The notes: generated by a model not told the origin, from the sequence alone. Positions 49,932 to 58,818 are shown, counted from the stretch's first letter. The stretch is DNA of 64,000 nt from Sinimarinibacterium arenosum (GCF_005047655.1 NZ_SUKF01000009.1:62001-126000), one strand, 5' to 3'. Numbers and translations are program-made.

Positions 49932-51454
49932 TCGGAATCCATGCCTAGTCCCCAGCCTCGCTGATCCATGTGTTCGCAACGCCTTGATTTGGAGCTGGCT
50001 CACACGGCGAGTCTGGGGCTGACACGGTTCGCGTTTCAGCGGATGCCGTTGGCACAACGGCTTTCGCCGCTGTCCTTCGGTGGGTGTCACCCTCCACGCG
50101 CATCAGTTCGGCCCCTCCTGGGCCTACGCCGATTTCTGCGAAACAACGCAGTCCCTCGGCCAGGATGTTGTTCGCGGCGTTGACGTCGCGATCGTGAGTC
50201 GTGCTGCAACTGCTGCAGGTCCAGCTGCGATCTTTCAGCTGCAAGGCATCATTCACAGCGCCGCAGGCGCTGCAGGTCTTGCTGCTGGGAAACCACTGGC
50301 TGATCCGGCTGACGCTGCGGCCGGACCAATCGGCCTTGTAGATGATCTGCCGGTGCAACTCGGAAACGCCGGCATCGCTGATCGCGCGAGCCAGCCGGTG
50401 ATTCTTCACCATGCCCTTCACGTTCAGCGTCTCGATGCAGATGATCTGAGCCGCATCAACGATGCGCCGTGAAGCCTGATGCTGCGCATCACGCCGGCAG
50501 TCGGCGATCTTCGCCTGCAGCCTCCCGACCCGACGGCGGTGGGCGCGGTAGCGCCCACTGCCTTTGGTCTTGCGGCTCAGGCCGCGTTGCAGTCGTTTCA
50601 GATAGCGCGTCTTCCGCCGAAGGTGCGCCGGGTTTTCGATCTTCTCGCCGTTGCTGAGAATTGCGAGGTCCTTGACGCCGACATCGACGCCGACGGCACC
50701 GGCTGAGGCCGGTGCTGCAGTCGGGAGTGTTTCGCTGACGGCCATGCTGACGTGAAAGCGTCCGGCGCTGTCGATCGACACCGTAACCAGCTTGGGCATC
50801 ACGCTCGGGCGTCGGGACCAGACGACCTTGATCGGTCCCAGCAGCGGCAGCACCAGGGTTCCGGCGTCCCACGCTTTGACCTTGCCGGCGTGGCGATGAT
50901 CGAAGACGAAACGCACGGCGGCGGAGCCGCCGCGCTTCCGTCGCTTCGGGTACTTCGCTCTCCCCGCGAAGAAGTTCCGGAACGCCGCATCCTGATCGCG
51001 CAGCACCTGGGTGATGACACCGCTGTCGATTTCGGACAGCCAACTGAACTCCGGGTCGCGCTTCACTTCGGTCAGCCAGCGTGACAACTCGATGCTGCCG
51101 ATGCTCAGGCCGCGCCCGAACATCTCGGTCAGTTCTGGATCGTGGTAAGCGTCGCTACGGGCACGCAGGCACCTGTTCCAGACGAAGCGGGCCGCACCAA
51201 AGTGCCGGGCCAGCAGCTGGCGCTGGCTTCGCTTCGGGTAGCACCGCTGCCGACATGCGCGTTGCACCACGCCCCCTTTCGGTGGCGCGGCATCCGGGCA
51301 TGGCACAAGGCAGGAACCGTCCGGCATGGATCTCTTGAAAATCTCCGCTGCGTCGCTCTGCTGCCAGCCTACAGATTCACAGGCTCAAAACCTGAGCCCG
51401 TGAAGTTCCGGCTACGCATCCGCTCCGGCAGGCCCGAAACGTCCGCGTTCCAGC
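49932..51454 (-). mobile_element. Intact IS1341-type TnpB element
   Basis: About 1523 bp. It shares both termini with the mini-elements at 28450 and 60387. It carries tnpB only, no tnpA. The transposon-end RNA (omegaRNA) would be made from the low-coordinate end, past the tnpB stop, on the minus strand. The guide would start in the flanking iteron DNA. It inserted between iterons. Confidence 0.8.
49945..51327 (-). CDS. tnpB: TnpB RNA-guided endonuclease
   Basis: 460 residues. The RuvC active-site residues are all present: Asp in GVDVGVKDLAILSNG, Glu in IICIETLNVKGM and Asp in HDRDVNAANNIL. A zinc ribbon (CSACG ... CSSC) lies between the last two. An N-terminal OB/REC region with basic residues (CYPKRSQRQLLARHFG) precedes them. 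TnpB uses a transposon-end RNA to cut DNA and helps keep the element at its site. The exact start is uncertain; the first 20 residues may not be translated. No frameshift is seen, so it may be active. Confidence 0.85.
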   Translation of the reverse strand: MPDGSCLVPCPDAAPPKGGVVQRACRQRCYPKRSQRQLLARHFGAARFVWNRCLRARSDAYHDPELTEMFGRGLSIGSIELSRWLTEVKRDPEFSWLSEIDSGVITQVLRDQDAAFRNFFAGRAKYPKRRKRGGSAAVRFVFDHRHAGKVKAWDAGTLVLPLLGPIKVVWSRRPSVMPKLVTVSIDSAGRFHVSMAVSETLPTAAPASAGAVGVDVGVKDLAILSNGEKIENPAHLRRKTRYLKRLQRGLSRKTKGSGRYRAHRRRVGRLQAKIADCRRDAQHQASRRIVDAAQIICIETLNVKGMVKNHRLARAISDAGVSELHRQIIYKADWSGRSVSRISQWFPSSKTCSACGAVNDALQLKDRSWTCSSCSTTHDRDVNAANNILAEGLRCFAEIGVGPGGAELMRVEGDTHRRTAAKAVVPTASAETRTVSAPDSPCEPAPNQGVANTWISEAGD

Positions 51455-52012
51455 GAGTTTTCGGCAACGCGAACCGCGTCCCTCCCTTCCTCACCGTGCC
51501 GCGAGGATCGGCCAGCAGTTCCCTCCGATTCTGGACGCGCTTTGCGGACTGGGGTCGGGCGCGCCCGCGGGCAGGTGTGAGACGCCGAGCACCCGCCTTC
51601 GGTCTCGCAAGGACGTGAGCCCTCTCCGCTCACACAGCAGGACCATGACATTCCCTGCCGGTTCTCTCACGGCGTAGGCACGCCAGACCCCGTGGGCAAC
51701 TCTTGGGACGGCAGCTATTCGATCACGGTTTCCGGGGCCACGGCGGCGGGCGATCCGCTCGTGTGATCCACGCATTCTGATCCCGCGCGGCGTCGCCGCT
51801 GGTTCGTGGTCGCCTCCGGTGCCCGCCCCGCCTCCCCCGTAATGGGCCCGGAATTTGTGATCGTTACAAACGTCCTGCGCAGTCGCGCGGGCAAAGGCGG
51901 GGGGGACCGCTCCGGAAAAGAGAAGGGGGTATTTTCGACCCCGAAAATACCCCCTGCCCTGCACCCAACTACTTGTTTTTGCGTGATTCTCTGATTCGAG
52001 TCCCCGCGGGGA
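51455..52012. other. Gene-free region right of the TnpB element, with iterons
   Basis: Origin 2-type iterons occur at 51723-51736 (TCACGGTTTCCGGG) and inverted at 51847-51860 (CCCGGAATTTGTGA). A terminator hairpin lies at 51925-51954. No gene is visible otherwise. Confidence 0.6.
51925..51954 (-). terminator. Terminator of the parAB operon
   Basis: Perfect 12-bp stem GGGGGTATTTTC / GAAAATACCCCC with a 6-base loop. On the minus strand it is followed by TTCTCTTTT. It lies about 60 bp after the parB stop. Confidence 0.7.
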
Positions 52013-52996
52013 CTACTTGGTTTGCAGCTCCTTTTCCAGCTCCTTCAGCATCGCCTTGAACGCTTCCGTCACGGCCTTTGGATCGTCCCAGTTCACGTCC
52101 GCGGGCTCTCGCCCTAACACCTTGGTCATGACATAGCGCGCCACGGATTGGCTGCGAACGCTGCCGAGGGCGATCGACTTCGGCCGCCCCCGCTGTGCCT
52201 TCTTGGGCGGTGCCGCCGCCTCCATGATCTTGCGGCGCGCCGTCAGATCTTCTACTGACCCTTCGCTTTGGCGTGCCTGCTCCACGAACGCTGCCCGTTC
52301 TTCCGGGTCCGCGATTTTCACCGCCGCCTCGGCGGCTCGCAGGCCAATGTGCCCTGCTTCCAGTGCCGCGGAGACATCGGACGGGCCAGTGAGCACCGAC
52401 CACCAGCGGAAGGCCGCCGTGCGTGACAAGCCGACCCGCTGGCCAAGGGGGATCGCCCCGGTGATGGGAGCCTCATTGGCGGCGGCTTCCTCGACCACTG
52501 CGCGCAGGCCATGGAACAGCTCCGGGGTTGTCAGGTCCTCGCGCTGGACGTTTTCGACGAGCTGCTTCAGTCGCAGTTCTGTGGGCCGGTCCGGCAGGAT
52601 TTTGGCGGCGATGCGTTCCAGCCCGGCCACCTGGGCGGCCCACCATCGACGCTCCCCGGACAGCAATCGGTACACGCCCCCGTCCCGATACACCTCGATC
52701 GGATTGCGCTGGTCCGCCGATTTCATGGTGTCGGCCAGTTGAATGATCGACTCGACTTTTGCTCGCAGCGCCGGATCGGTCACAGATTCCGGGTCGCGCA
52801 ACATCTCCAGCGTGACTCCGAGTCGGCGGCTCTGATCGTGATCGGGCCGAACCGAGTCCACCGGGATATGGGCGATGTCGGCGAATTCGTTTCGGCGCAC
52901 CGGCGTTGCGACCTGCTGACCGATCAAGTCCGTGTGTTGCTGGGCCGCTGCAATGCGTGCGGCTTTGCCGCCCAACTTCAGCTTCATGCCGCTCAT
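52013..52996 (-). CDS. parB: Partition protein ParB
   Basis: 327 residues. VDSVRPDHDQSRRLGVTLEM, RNPIEVYRDGGVYRLLSGER and GERRWWAAQVAGL (the ParB CTP-binding box), then a helix-turn-helix with PLGQRVGLSRTAAFRWW. The C-terminal third is charged and helical (dimerisation). It should load at parS and spread using CTP. It overlaps parA by 4 bp. Distinct from the PRTRC ParB at 38452. Confidence 0.85.
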   Translation of the reverse strand: MSGMKLKLGGKAARIAAAQQHTDLIGQQVATPVRRNEFADIAHIPVDSVRPDHDQSRRLGVTLEMLRDPESVTDPALRAKVESIIQLADTMKSADQRNPIEVYRDGGVYRLLSGERRWWAAQVAGLERIAAKILPDRPTELRLKQLVENVQREDLTTPELFHGLRAVVEEAAANEAPITGAIPLGQRVGLSRTAAFRWWSVLTGPSDVSAALEAGHIGLRAAEAAVKIADPEERAAFVEQARQSEGSVEDLTARRKIMEAAAPPKKAQRGRPKSIALGSVRSQSVARYVMTKVLGREPADVNWDDPKAVTEAFKAMLKELEKELQTK

Positions 52997-54048
52997 ACCT
53001 GCACTCCCGTGTCTACCGCATCCGCCGTCGGCGCTTCCACGCCCACCGACGACTCATCGGCGCTTGCTTCCCGCCCGGCCTTGCGCTCACGGTTTGCCAG
53101 CAGGTAGGCGTCATCCGGCTCAAGGGTCTTCAGGCGCTCGGCTTCCTCTGGGAAAAGCACCGAACAAATCTTTGCGCACAGCTCAAGCGACCGCGCTCGA
53201 ATGTCCATCGATCGCGGCAGATCGAATGTCACGGCGGCCGGCGTGCCCTTGGTGTCCCGGTCAGTAACCGCCGCGCGCCGCGGAAGGATCGTGTCGATCA
53301 GCAGTGGCGAAATGCGCTCGTCCGAGTTCAGCTGGGACAAGTAGGCGTTGTGCGTGGAATAACGGGCGTCGAAGTGGTTGATGACCAGGCCCACCATGTC
53401 CAGCGGGCGATTCTGGGGGCGCGCAGACAACTCGAGTCGCCACAATCCCAGCATCTCGGACAGACCATCAATGCACTGTGCCTCCATGGTCAGCGGAATC
53501 ACCATGTGCGTTGCGGCACGAATGGCGGCTCGGACCAGGGGGGAGTCTTTAGGGCCGGTGTCGATGATCACGAGGTCAAAGTTGTCACAGACGTCTTCAT
53601 CGGACAGGAAGGCGTGGAGGCGGTTGATCACCATCTCACGCAGCTTCGTGCGATCCTGCTCCTCAACGCGCTGCAAGCCCGCTTTGTGCGCAGGCAGAAT
53701 CTGGAGATTCTCGATCGGGTACGGCAGCTCGACCGGGTAGGGCACCGCGAACCCGTCGAAGAAAATGTCGGCGCTTGAACTGCGCCCATTCCATTCGACG
53801 TCCTCTTCGGGATCGTATTCGGGATGGATCGGGGGCTCGGCGCCGTAGTCGTCGACTTTCATGCCGTTGAGCGAGAGCTTTGAAAGGGACGCCTGGTAGT
53901 CGAAGTCGATCAGCAGGACGCGCTTTCCGAGGAGATCCTCTCGGGAAGCATAAACAGCGAGAAGACGCGCGAGCGTTGTTTTGCCGACGCCCCCTTTCTG
54001 CTGAGCCACGGTAAGGACAACAGGGTAGCGTGCGCTTTGAGGTTCCAT
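52993..54048 (-). CDS. parA: Partition ATPase ParA
   Basis: 351 residues. The deviant Walker A QQKGGVGKTTLARLLAVYAS is near the start, then LLIDFDYQASLSKLS (Walker A-prime/Walker B region) and NFDLVIIDTGPKDSPLVR, MVIPLTMEAQ. This is a typical ParA/MinD-fold partition ATPase without an N-terminal DNA-binding domain, so it probably belongs to type Ib-like. The upstream DNA (54049-54130) is AT-rich and lacks the class A motif, in contrast to most genes here. It transcribes away from origin 2. Confidence 0.85.
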   Translation of the reverse strand: MEPQSARYPVVLTVAQQKGGVGKTTLARLLAVYASREDLLGKRVLLIDFDYQASLSKLSLNGMKVDDYGAEPPIHPEYDPEEDVEWNGRSSSADIFFDGFAVPYPVELPYPIENLQILPAHKAGLQRVEEQDRTKLREMVINRLHAFLSDEDVCDNFDLVIIDTGPKDSPLVRAAIRAATHMVIPLTMEAQCIDGLSEMLGLWRLELSARPQNRPLDMVGLVINHFDARYSTHNAYLSQLNSDERISPLLIDTILPRRAAVTDRDTKGTPAAVTFDLPRSMDIRARSLELCAKICSVLFPEEAERLKTLEPDDAYLLANRERKAGREASADESSVGVEAPTADAVDTGVQV

Positions 54049-54350
54049 GCTTTACTCCTGGGTACGGGCTTGCAGCTTTTTCACTTCAAGATTAAAAGCA
54101 TTACAAGCTTGGAATTCTTTACGATAACAATTAGTTACGGGGCCGTCGGTCACAACTTCCGGGTTTGCGATCACAGATTCCGGGCTATTTCTCACATTTG
54201 CCGGGCTCTGCGGTCACGAATCACGGTTTCCGGGTCTACCCAATCACAACTTCCGGGCGCCCCGCTGCAATCACATAATCCGGGTTGCAAGTTCGCCGGT
54301 ATTCCATCACTCTACGATCACAATCACAAGACCTGATGTGACTGTGATAG
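54049..54350. other. Origin 2: six 14-bp iterons upstream of Rep2
   Basis: Iterons of consensus TCACAnnTTCCGGG start at 54150, 54171, 54192, 54221, 54244 and 54271, all in the same direction, spaced 21-29 bp. An AT-rich stretch (54075-54140) lies on the parA side. They are unrelated to the iterons of origin 1. Extra copies lie at 49867, 49918, 51723 and 51847. Confidence 0.85.
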
Positions 54351-55820
54351 ATGGGAACACGTCGCGCAATTAGAGTCAAAACGTCTGGGCTGGCGGAGGA
54401 TGCTTCACCGCCGGTGATTGAGCGCGCGCCGGAAACAGTCCGGAGACCGCATGGGCTTGTCGAGCGGCTGCCCAGTGATGACGAACTCATCACGGCGCTT
54501 GCATCTGGGGTCCCTGACATTGCCGCAACCATTCGCACATCCAACGACCTGGTTCGCGCGCACTACAACCTGTCGATCAACGCGATGCGCGTCATGGCGT
54601 TCTACGTTTCACAACTCGACACCAAGACGACTCGGGATAGTGGCCAGTTTCCGCTGATGCGGATCGCGCTGTCGCACATCGCCGAGACATTCCCGGCGCT
54701 GGCCTCGTCAAAGAACATCTACAAGGAAATCGAGCTCGCGGCCGACGAGCTCTTCGACGCCCAAGTCGTGTTGCCAATCAACAACGGGCGAGGGGAGCGG
54801 TTGCGACTGCGCTGGGCGCCAACCTGCGGCAAGGTCGGCGGTCATCTGTTGATGCGCCTGAATGGCGACCTGATGCCGTACCTGCTTGACCTCAAGGAGC
54901 GCTACACCTCCAAACAGCTGATGTACGTTATTGAGCTGCGCTCGCCATATCACTGGCGACTCTATGAGATTTTCCGCAGCTACCTGTTCCGCGGTCGCTG
55001 CAGCCTGACGGTCGACGAGATGAAGGCCATGCTCGATATCGATTCGGGCCTCTACAAGAAGGTCGGGCACTTTGTATCCCGTATCCTCACGCCGGCGCTG
55101 ACCGCCATTGAACAGATCACCGATATACAGGTGACGATTGAACGGCCGCGGCGAGACGGCAAACGCATTTTGGGGTGGGATTTCCTGATCCGGCGTCAAG
55201 CGCAGCGCAAACTGATTCTGTCGCCGAAGGCCGCGCCGCTGATCGAGAAGATGATGCGGCTTGGAATCCCCGTGAAGACGGCCACCAGTTTTGCCGAGAA
55301 CTATGAGCCCGACTATCTGGCACAGCAGCTGGAGTTCATGACGGGCAAGGGATCGTCAGGTTATGTGATTGAAGATCCGCCGGGATTTTTGCGCGCCGCA
55401 CTGGAAGGGAATTTTGCGGCCGAGCGCGCAGAAGGAGCGTTGCTCGAGGCGGCCAAGCAGTCCGAGGTGGCCCGCGTTGCGCTGCACCACGCCGCCGAAG
55501 CCCGACTCCGAGAGGCCAAGTCCACGGCCGAGCAGTTGGCGCCGGCGGACTTCCGGCGTGACAAGGCGATGGCGATGTTTGATGCGTTGCCAGAACGCAA
55601 GCGACGTGAGGTGCGACAGGTCTTCGCGGACGGCCTGCCTACGGGAGCGTTCGGCCAACAGGTGGCCACCGCATTCAATGCGGGCGGGTTCGAAAATCCA
55701 CGCGTCGCGGCGATGTTTCGCAACTTCCTTGTGGACCACTTTGCAATTCCGGCGCCGACGCGTACGGAACTGCAGGAATACATCGCCTCGCACTGGGATG
55801 CCTACGCTCCCGCTTCGTAA
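54351..55820 (+). CDS. Replication initiation protein Rep2 (Rep_3 family)
   Basis: 489 residues. Blocks NDLVRAHYNLSINAMRVMAF, ELRSPYHWRLYEIFRSYLF, LTVDEMKAMLDIDSGLYK and ILTPALTAIEQITDIQVT are classic for Rep_3 initiators with two winged-helix domains. The C-terminal 170 residues add a helical region rich in Ala/Arg (EAAKQSEVARVALHHAAEAR). It lies right after six iterons. Its start codon follows TGATAG without a clear ribosome site. Confidence 0.85.
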   Translation: MGTRRAIRVKTSGLAEDASPPVIERAPETVRRPHGLVERLPSDDELITALASGVPDIAATIRTSNDLVRAHYNLSINAMRVMAFYVSQLDTKTTRDSGQFPLMRIALSHIAETFPALASSKNIYKEIELAADELFDAQVVLPINNGRGERLRLRWAPTCGKVGGHLLMRLNGDLMPYLLDLKERYTSKQLMYVIELRSPYHWRLYEIFRSYLFRGRCSLTVDEMKAMLDIDSGLYKKVGHFVSRILTPALTAIEQITDIQVTIERPRRDGKRILGWDFLIRRQAQRKLILSPKAAPLIEKMMRLGIPVKTATSFAENYEPDYLAQQLEFMTGKGSSGYVIEDPPGFLRAALEGNFAAERAEGALLEAAKQSEVARVALHHAAEARLREAKSTAEQLAPADFRRDKAMAMFDALPERKRREVRQVFADGLPTGAFGQQVATAFNAGGFENPRVAAMFRNFLVDHFAIPAPTRTELQEYIASHWDAYAPAS

Positions 55821-55876
55821 TGGAGCGGGGGAGGCGGGGCGTGGATATGGTGAGTTATCACTTACCGAGATTCCGG

Positions 55877-56167
55877 ATGAAAACTCCAGTGCCCAGCGCT
55901 ACCGACCAACTGCAGTCCCTCATTGCCGCCAACGGTCCCGTGATCAATGTGTGCGGGCGGTCGCTTACGGTAGATGGGATCTCCGGGACCGGAGACAGGC
56001 AGCTTGGGACTTTTCGCTCCGACCGAGCGGCGTATACCGGCGTGCGCTGTGCCCGCGCCAGCGTTCCCTCCCGCCCCGGGGCCGAAGTGTGGGCGGTGGT
56101 GTCTGGCGCCAGGACCGTTTGCACATTCGCGGTCCACGCGGGGCGTTTGATAGCCCTGGGTCGATAG
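55877..56167 (+). CDS. Small hypothetical protein, 96 aa
   Basis: I chose ATG 55877 over the ATG at 55820, which overlaps the Rep2 stop. LIAANGPVINVCGRSLTVDG and VWAVVSGARTVCTFAVHAGR suggest a small beta-rich domain with two Cys. A GCGGGGCG box occurs upstream at 55835 without a good -10. Low certainty. Confidence 0.4.
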   Translation: MKTPVPSATDQLQSLIAANGPVINVCGRSLTVDGISGTGDRQLGTFRSDRAAYTGVRCARASVPSRPGAEVWAVVSGARTVCTFAVHAGRLIALGR

Positions 56168-56221
56168 CCGGTTCATTTGCCATCCGGGTGGATGCGTTGG
56201 CAGCGCGGTGACACATCGACG

Positions 56222-56227
56222 CGTCTA
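56222..56227 (+). promoter_or_regulatory. Class B (CGTCTA) element before the 56259 gene
   Basis: CGTCTATAGG, 31 bp before the start. Same form as at 13249. Confidence 0.45.
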
Positions 56228-56258
56228 TAGGCTGACACACCACCTACGGGATGCCCGC

Positions 56259-56609
56259 ATGCTGTCGATAGTCGTCGCCGCTCAGCTCATGACTGCAATA
56301 CCGAATGCCGCATTTACGGCCGAGGTGCTTGAATGCTCGGACCGTGCCCGAGTCCTGATCGCCATTGCGCCGAATTACTTCCTGGCCAAGGACAGCATCT
56401 CCGTTCGTCAGGGCGGCGAGGCATTGACGATGCGCATGCCCCGGGCGGAGCACGCCGAATTTGCCGGCACCAGCGAGGATGTCTTTCGCAGACAGCTCTA
56501 CCTCGAAGCGGGGCCGCTGAAACCCGGACCGATTGAGTTGAGCTACCAGGGGTGTGACGAGGTCGCTTTGACCTGCCTTCCCCCCGTGGCCGTCACCTTG
56601 ACCTGCTAG
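56259..56609 (+). CDS. Exported nDsbD-like domain protein
   Basis: 116 residues with a Sec signal (MLSIVVAAQLMTAIPNAAFT, then cut near AEV). The C-terminal LSYQGCDEVALTCLPPVAVT matches the N-terminal domain of DsbD (YQGC ... CxPP), which passes electrons to DsbC. It lacks the DsbD membrane part. A DsbC/G-like protein is encoded at 60930, so the two may work together in the periplasm, for example on transfer proteins rich in Cys. Confidence 0.55.
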   Translation: MLSIVVAAQLMTAIPNAAFTAEVLECSDRARVLIAIAPNYFLAKDSISVRQGGEALTMRMPRAEHAEFAGTSEDVFRRQLYLEAGPLKPGPIELSYQGCDEVALTCLPPVAVTLTC

Positions 56610-56633
56610 CCCCCTCAGAGACCTACCACAGCC

Positions 56634-57032
56634 ATGTATCCCGAAATAGACGATCCTTCGATGGCCGGAGAATACGATGACGGGGCCGGATTCTCTGGGC
56701 CCGCCGTGTTCGCCTTTGTGAGCGAGGTGGAGCAGTGTGATGAGCCCTTGCCCGAAGACTGTGTTGCCATCCATCTTCAGAACCGCATCCTTCTGTATCG
56801 AACGTCTGCGCCCCTCGATTCGGTGCTCTCGGATCTGCTCGCGGACGTGATCGCCGAGCATGGAACGCTGGGGCAGGAGTACGGCATCCGCCTGATCGCA
56901 GAGTCTCAGTACGAGGTTCAGCAGATTCACCGCCCCTACGCCGCGCGCTCCGAATACAACATGCTTGGGGAGATCGGGGATTCGCGGTACTACGGCGGGC
57001 CGGCCCCCAAGGAATGGCTTGCGGTGGTCTGA
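56634..57032 (+). CDS. Hypothetical protein, 132 aa
   Basis: Acidic protein with an N-terminal IDDPSMAGEYDDGAGF and a middle hydrophobic part (CVAIHLQNRILLYRTS, DSVLSDLLADVIAEHG). It overlaps the SSB gene start by one base (TGATG), so they are translated together. No family recognised. The coupling suggests a role with SSB. Confidence 0.55.
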   Translation: MYPEIDDPSMAGEYDDGAGFSGPAVFAFVSEVEQCDEPLPEDCVAIHLQNRILLYRTSAPLDSVLSDLLADVIAEHGTLGQEYGIRLIAESQYEVQQIHRPYAARSEYNMLGEIGDSRYYGGPAPKEWLAVV

Positions 57033-57613
57033 TGTCCGGGGCCCCAACAAATCCAACGGTCAACCTCGCCATCCTCCTTGGAACACTCGGCACGATCCCT
57101 GAGGAGGTACCGCTTCCCGATGGAACGCTGCTGGTGCGGGCACGCTTGGTCACGACCGAGACCTGGACTGACCGAACCACAAACGCGCCGCGATCCCGTG
57201 ATAGCTGGCACAGGCTGTCGGCATCCGGAGAGATCGGTACGCAGTTGATGGAGGTCCCCAAGGGGGCCTATGTCTATCTTCAGGGGGTCCAGCGCCCCCA
57301 GACCTTCAAGGATCGGGCGGGAACAACCCAGGTTGCTGTCGACGTCGATGTTCGGCTGATCCGCGTGCTGCGAGCGCCGTCTGAATCCCCACCGGAGGAG
57401 GACACGGCGCCGAAAGCCGAGCAGGCGCAGCCCGCGTCTGATGCCGAGCTGGCAGAGGCGCCGTCTTCGGTCCCGGACGGTTCCGAATCAAGCGCTGAGC
57501 TTGCGTCCCCGAATCCTGAGCCAGAGCCTGAGCAAACACCCGCGCCGGGAAGCCACGCGCCCACCCAGGGCGATGCGGAGGAGAGCTCGATCGCTTACGG
57601 GCACAGCTTCTAA
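57032..57613 (+). CDS. Single-stranded DNA-binding protein (SSB 2)
   Basis: 193 residues. TVNLAILLGTLGTIPEEVPL, VRARLVTTETW, SWHRLSASGEIGTQLMEV and GAYVYLQGVQRPQTFKDRAG are OB-fold SSB landmarks, more divergent than SSB 1. A long acidic Pro/Glu/Ser-rich linker follows, ending IAYGHSF, not the usual DDDIPF. Two different SSBs on one element suggest separate roles, such as replication and transfer. Confidence 0.8.
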   Translation: MSGAPTNPTVNLAILLGTLGTIPEEVPLPDGTLLVRARLVTTETWTDRTTNAPRSRDSWHRLSASGEIGTQLMEVPKGAYVYLQGVQRPQTFKDRAGTTQVAVDVDVRLIRVLRAPSESPPEEDTAPKAEQAQPASDAELAEAPSSVPDGSESSAELASPNPEPEPEQTPAPGSHAPTQGDAEESSIAYGHSF

Positions 57614-57623
57614 TTCGCCCAGC

Positions 57624-58673
57624 TCAGGCGGCGAGCTGCCGACGCAGCAGATCGACTGCGCTATGTGCCTGCTCGATGACCTCACTGACGGGAACCTTCA
57701 GCGCTCGCGCGATGGTGCTGGGCGCAATCGGGTCCTGCCCATCCAGCTGGAACGCCGCGCGCAGGATCTGATGCTGAAGGGTCGGCAACTCGCCGAGTTG
57801 GCGCCGTAGCGAGACGATGTCGCACTCGGCATCGATCTCTGCCCAGTCGAAGCTGTCGGCCAGGCCGAGCGTCTCCTCAAGCGTTAGATCGTCCGTGCCC
57901 TCGATGACGTGGCTGAGGGAGATGAACTGCGGTGCAACGTCATCGGACGATGAGCGGCGGCTGATGCCGCGCTGGCGGGTCAGCTCATCCCGGATTCGGT
58001 GCTTTGCATAGGTGACCGCGTAGCTGGTCGAGAACTGCATCGTGTCCTCGCTCAGACGGCGATACGCGTCCTGCATGCCGAGCAGTGCTTCCTGCAACAA
58101 GTCCTCGTGGGTGTCGGTCACGCAGGTGCCGGCCGCCTTGCGCACCAGGTGCGCAGCCAGTCGGGCGCTTCCGCTCATGAGGGTATTTTCCATGCGCGCG
58201 AGGCGCTGGGTCACCGGGCCTACGCCGTCGGGCGTGCTCAGACCTTGTGCCCCGAGCTTGCGGATCAGCGCGAGCAGGGTTTGATGGCGCGGCACCACCA
58301 GGCGCGCCGCGGCCGCCAAGCCACGGGCCGACTTCCCGGTCAACGCCCGATCGATTGCGGACAAGGCCGCGGCCCGGTCATCACCGCCGGGGCGCTCCAG
58401 CAACGCCGGCATCTGCGCGGGCTGCGTATCCAGAACCATCGTCCGCAGTTCACGCCAGGTGCTGACCTCCGTGGAAAGGAGCATCCACAGGGAAGTGCGG
58501 GCCTGAATGATCTGGCGGATGAGCGATTCACGCTCCTCGTTGCTTTGGGCCGGGGGCAGTGCGGTCCAGAGCGAGCTGGACGTGTCGGTCACGGGCACCT
58601 TGCGTGCCGGCGCCGTCCGGCGACCGGGGGTGCCTTTCGGCGGGGATTTTGTCGGTGAGTCGTGGCCCGTCAT
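57624..58673 (-). CDS. Divergent sigma-70-family sigma factor
   Basis: 349 residues from ATG 58673. Region 2 is near residues 175-240: EDLLQEALLGMQDAYRRL, then FSTSYAVTYAKHRIRDELTR, like the DLIQEGNIGL and FSTYATWWIR core of primary sigma factors. Region 4 is near 295-349: LPTLQHQILRAAFQLDG, PIAPSTIARALKVPVSEVIE. A long basic or Pro-rich N-terminal part lacks the usual 1.2 landmarks, and a helical insert precedes region 2. The ATG at 58829 would run through a class A promoter at 58701, so it is not used. I infer that it recognises the GCGGGGCG...TASGGT motif, because of its own promoter and the motif's spread over the element. Confidence 0.8.
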   Translation of the reverse strand: MTGHDSPTKSPPKGTPGRRTAPARKVPVTDTSSSLWTALPPAQSNEERESLIRQIIQARTSLWMLLSTEVSTWRELRTMVLDTQPAQMPALLERPGGDDRAAALSAIDRALTGKSARGLAAAARLVVPRHQTLLALIRKLGAQGLSTPDGVGPVTQRLARMENTLMSGSARLAAHLVRKAAGTCVTDTHEDLLQEALLGMQDAYRRLSEDTMQFSTSYAVTYAKHRIRDELTRQRGISRRSSSDDVAPQFISLSHVIEGTDDLTLEETLGLADSFDWAEIDAECDIVSLRRQLGELPTLQHQILRAAFQLDGQDPIAPSTIARALKVPVSEVIEQAHSAVDLLRRQLAA

Positions 58674-58700
58674 GTCGAGAATTCCTGATTCGTTTTCCCG

Positions 58701-58727
58701 ACCGTATGAATCGAAGGGTGGCTCCGC
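58701..58727 (-). promoter_or_regulatory. Class A promoter of the sigma gene
   Basis: Minus strand: GCGGAGCC (58727-58720), 13 bp, TACGGT (58706-58701), 27 bp before 58673. It would allow the sigma factor to drive its own gene. Confidence 0.65.
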
Positions 58728-58792
58728 AAGGCCCCGTCCGGGCCCTATTTCATTCGCCGTCAGGCTCCGACTTTGGTTCTCCCATGGCGGTT

Positions 58793-58818
58793 GCGGGGCG
58801 CCTTCGGATGGGCAGGGT
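58793..58818 (+). promoter_or_regulatory. Class A promoter before the 58849 gene
   Basis: GCGGGGCG (58793-58800), 12 bp, CAGGGT (58813-58818) then GGGGA, 30 bp before the start. Divergent from the sigma promoter. Confidence 0.65.

Noticed and set aside
56634-57261. Minus-strand frame opposite the 56634 and SSB 2 genes
   Set aside because: Antisense to two coupled genes, one of them a clear SSB; composition is Arg/Ser/Pro-rich as expected for a shadow frame.
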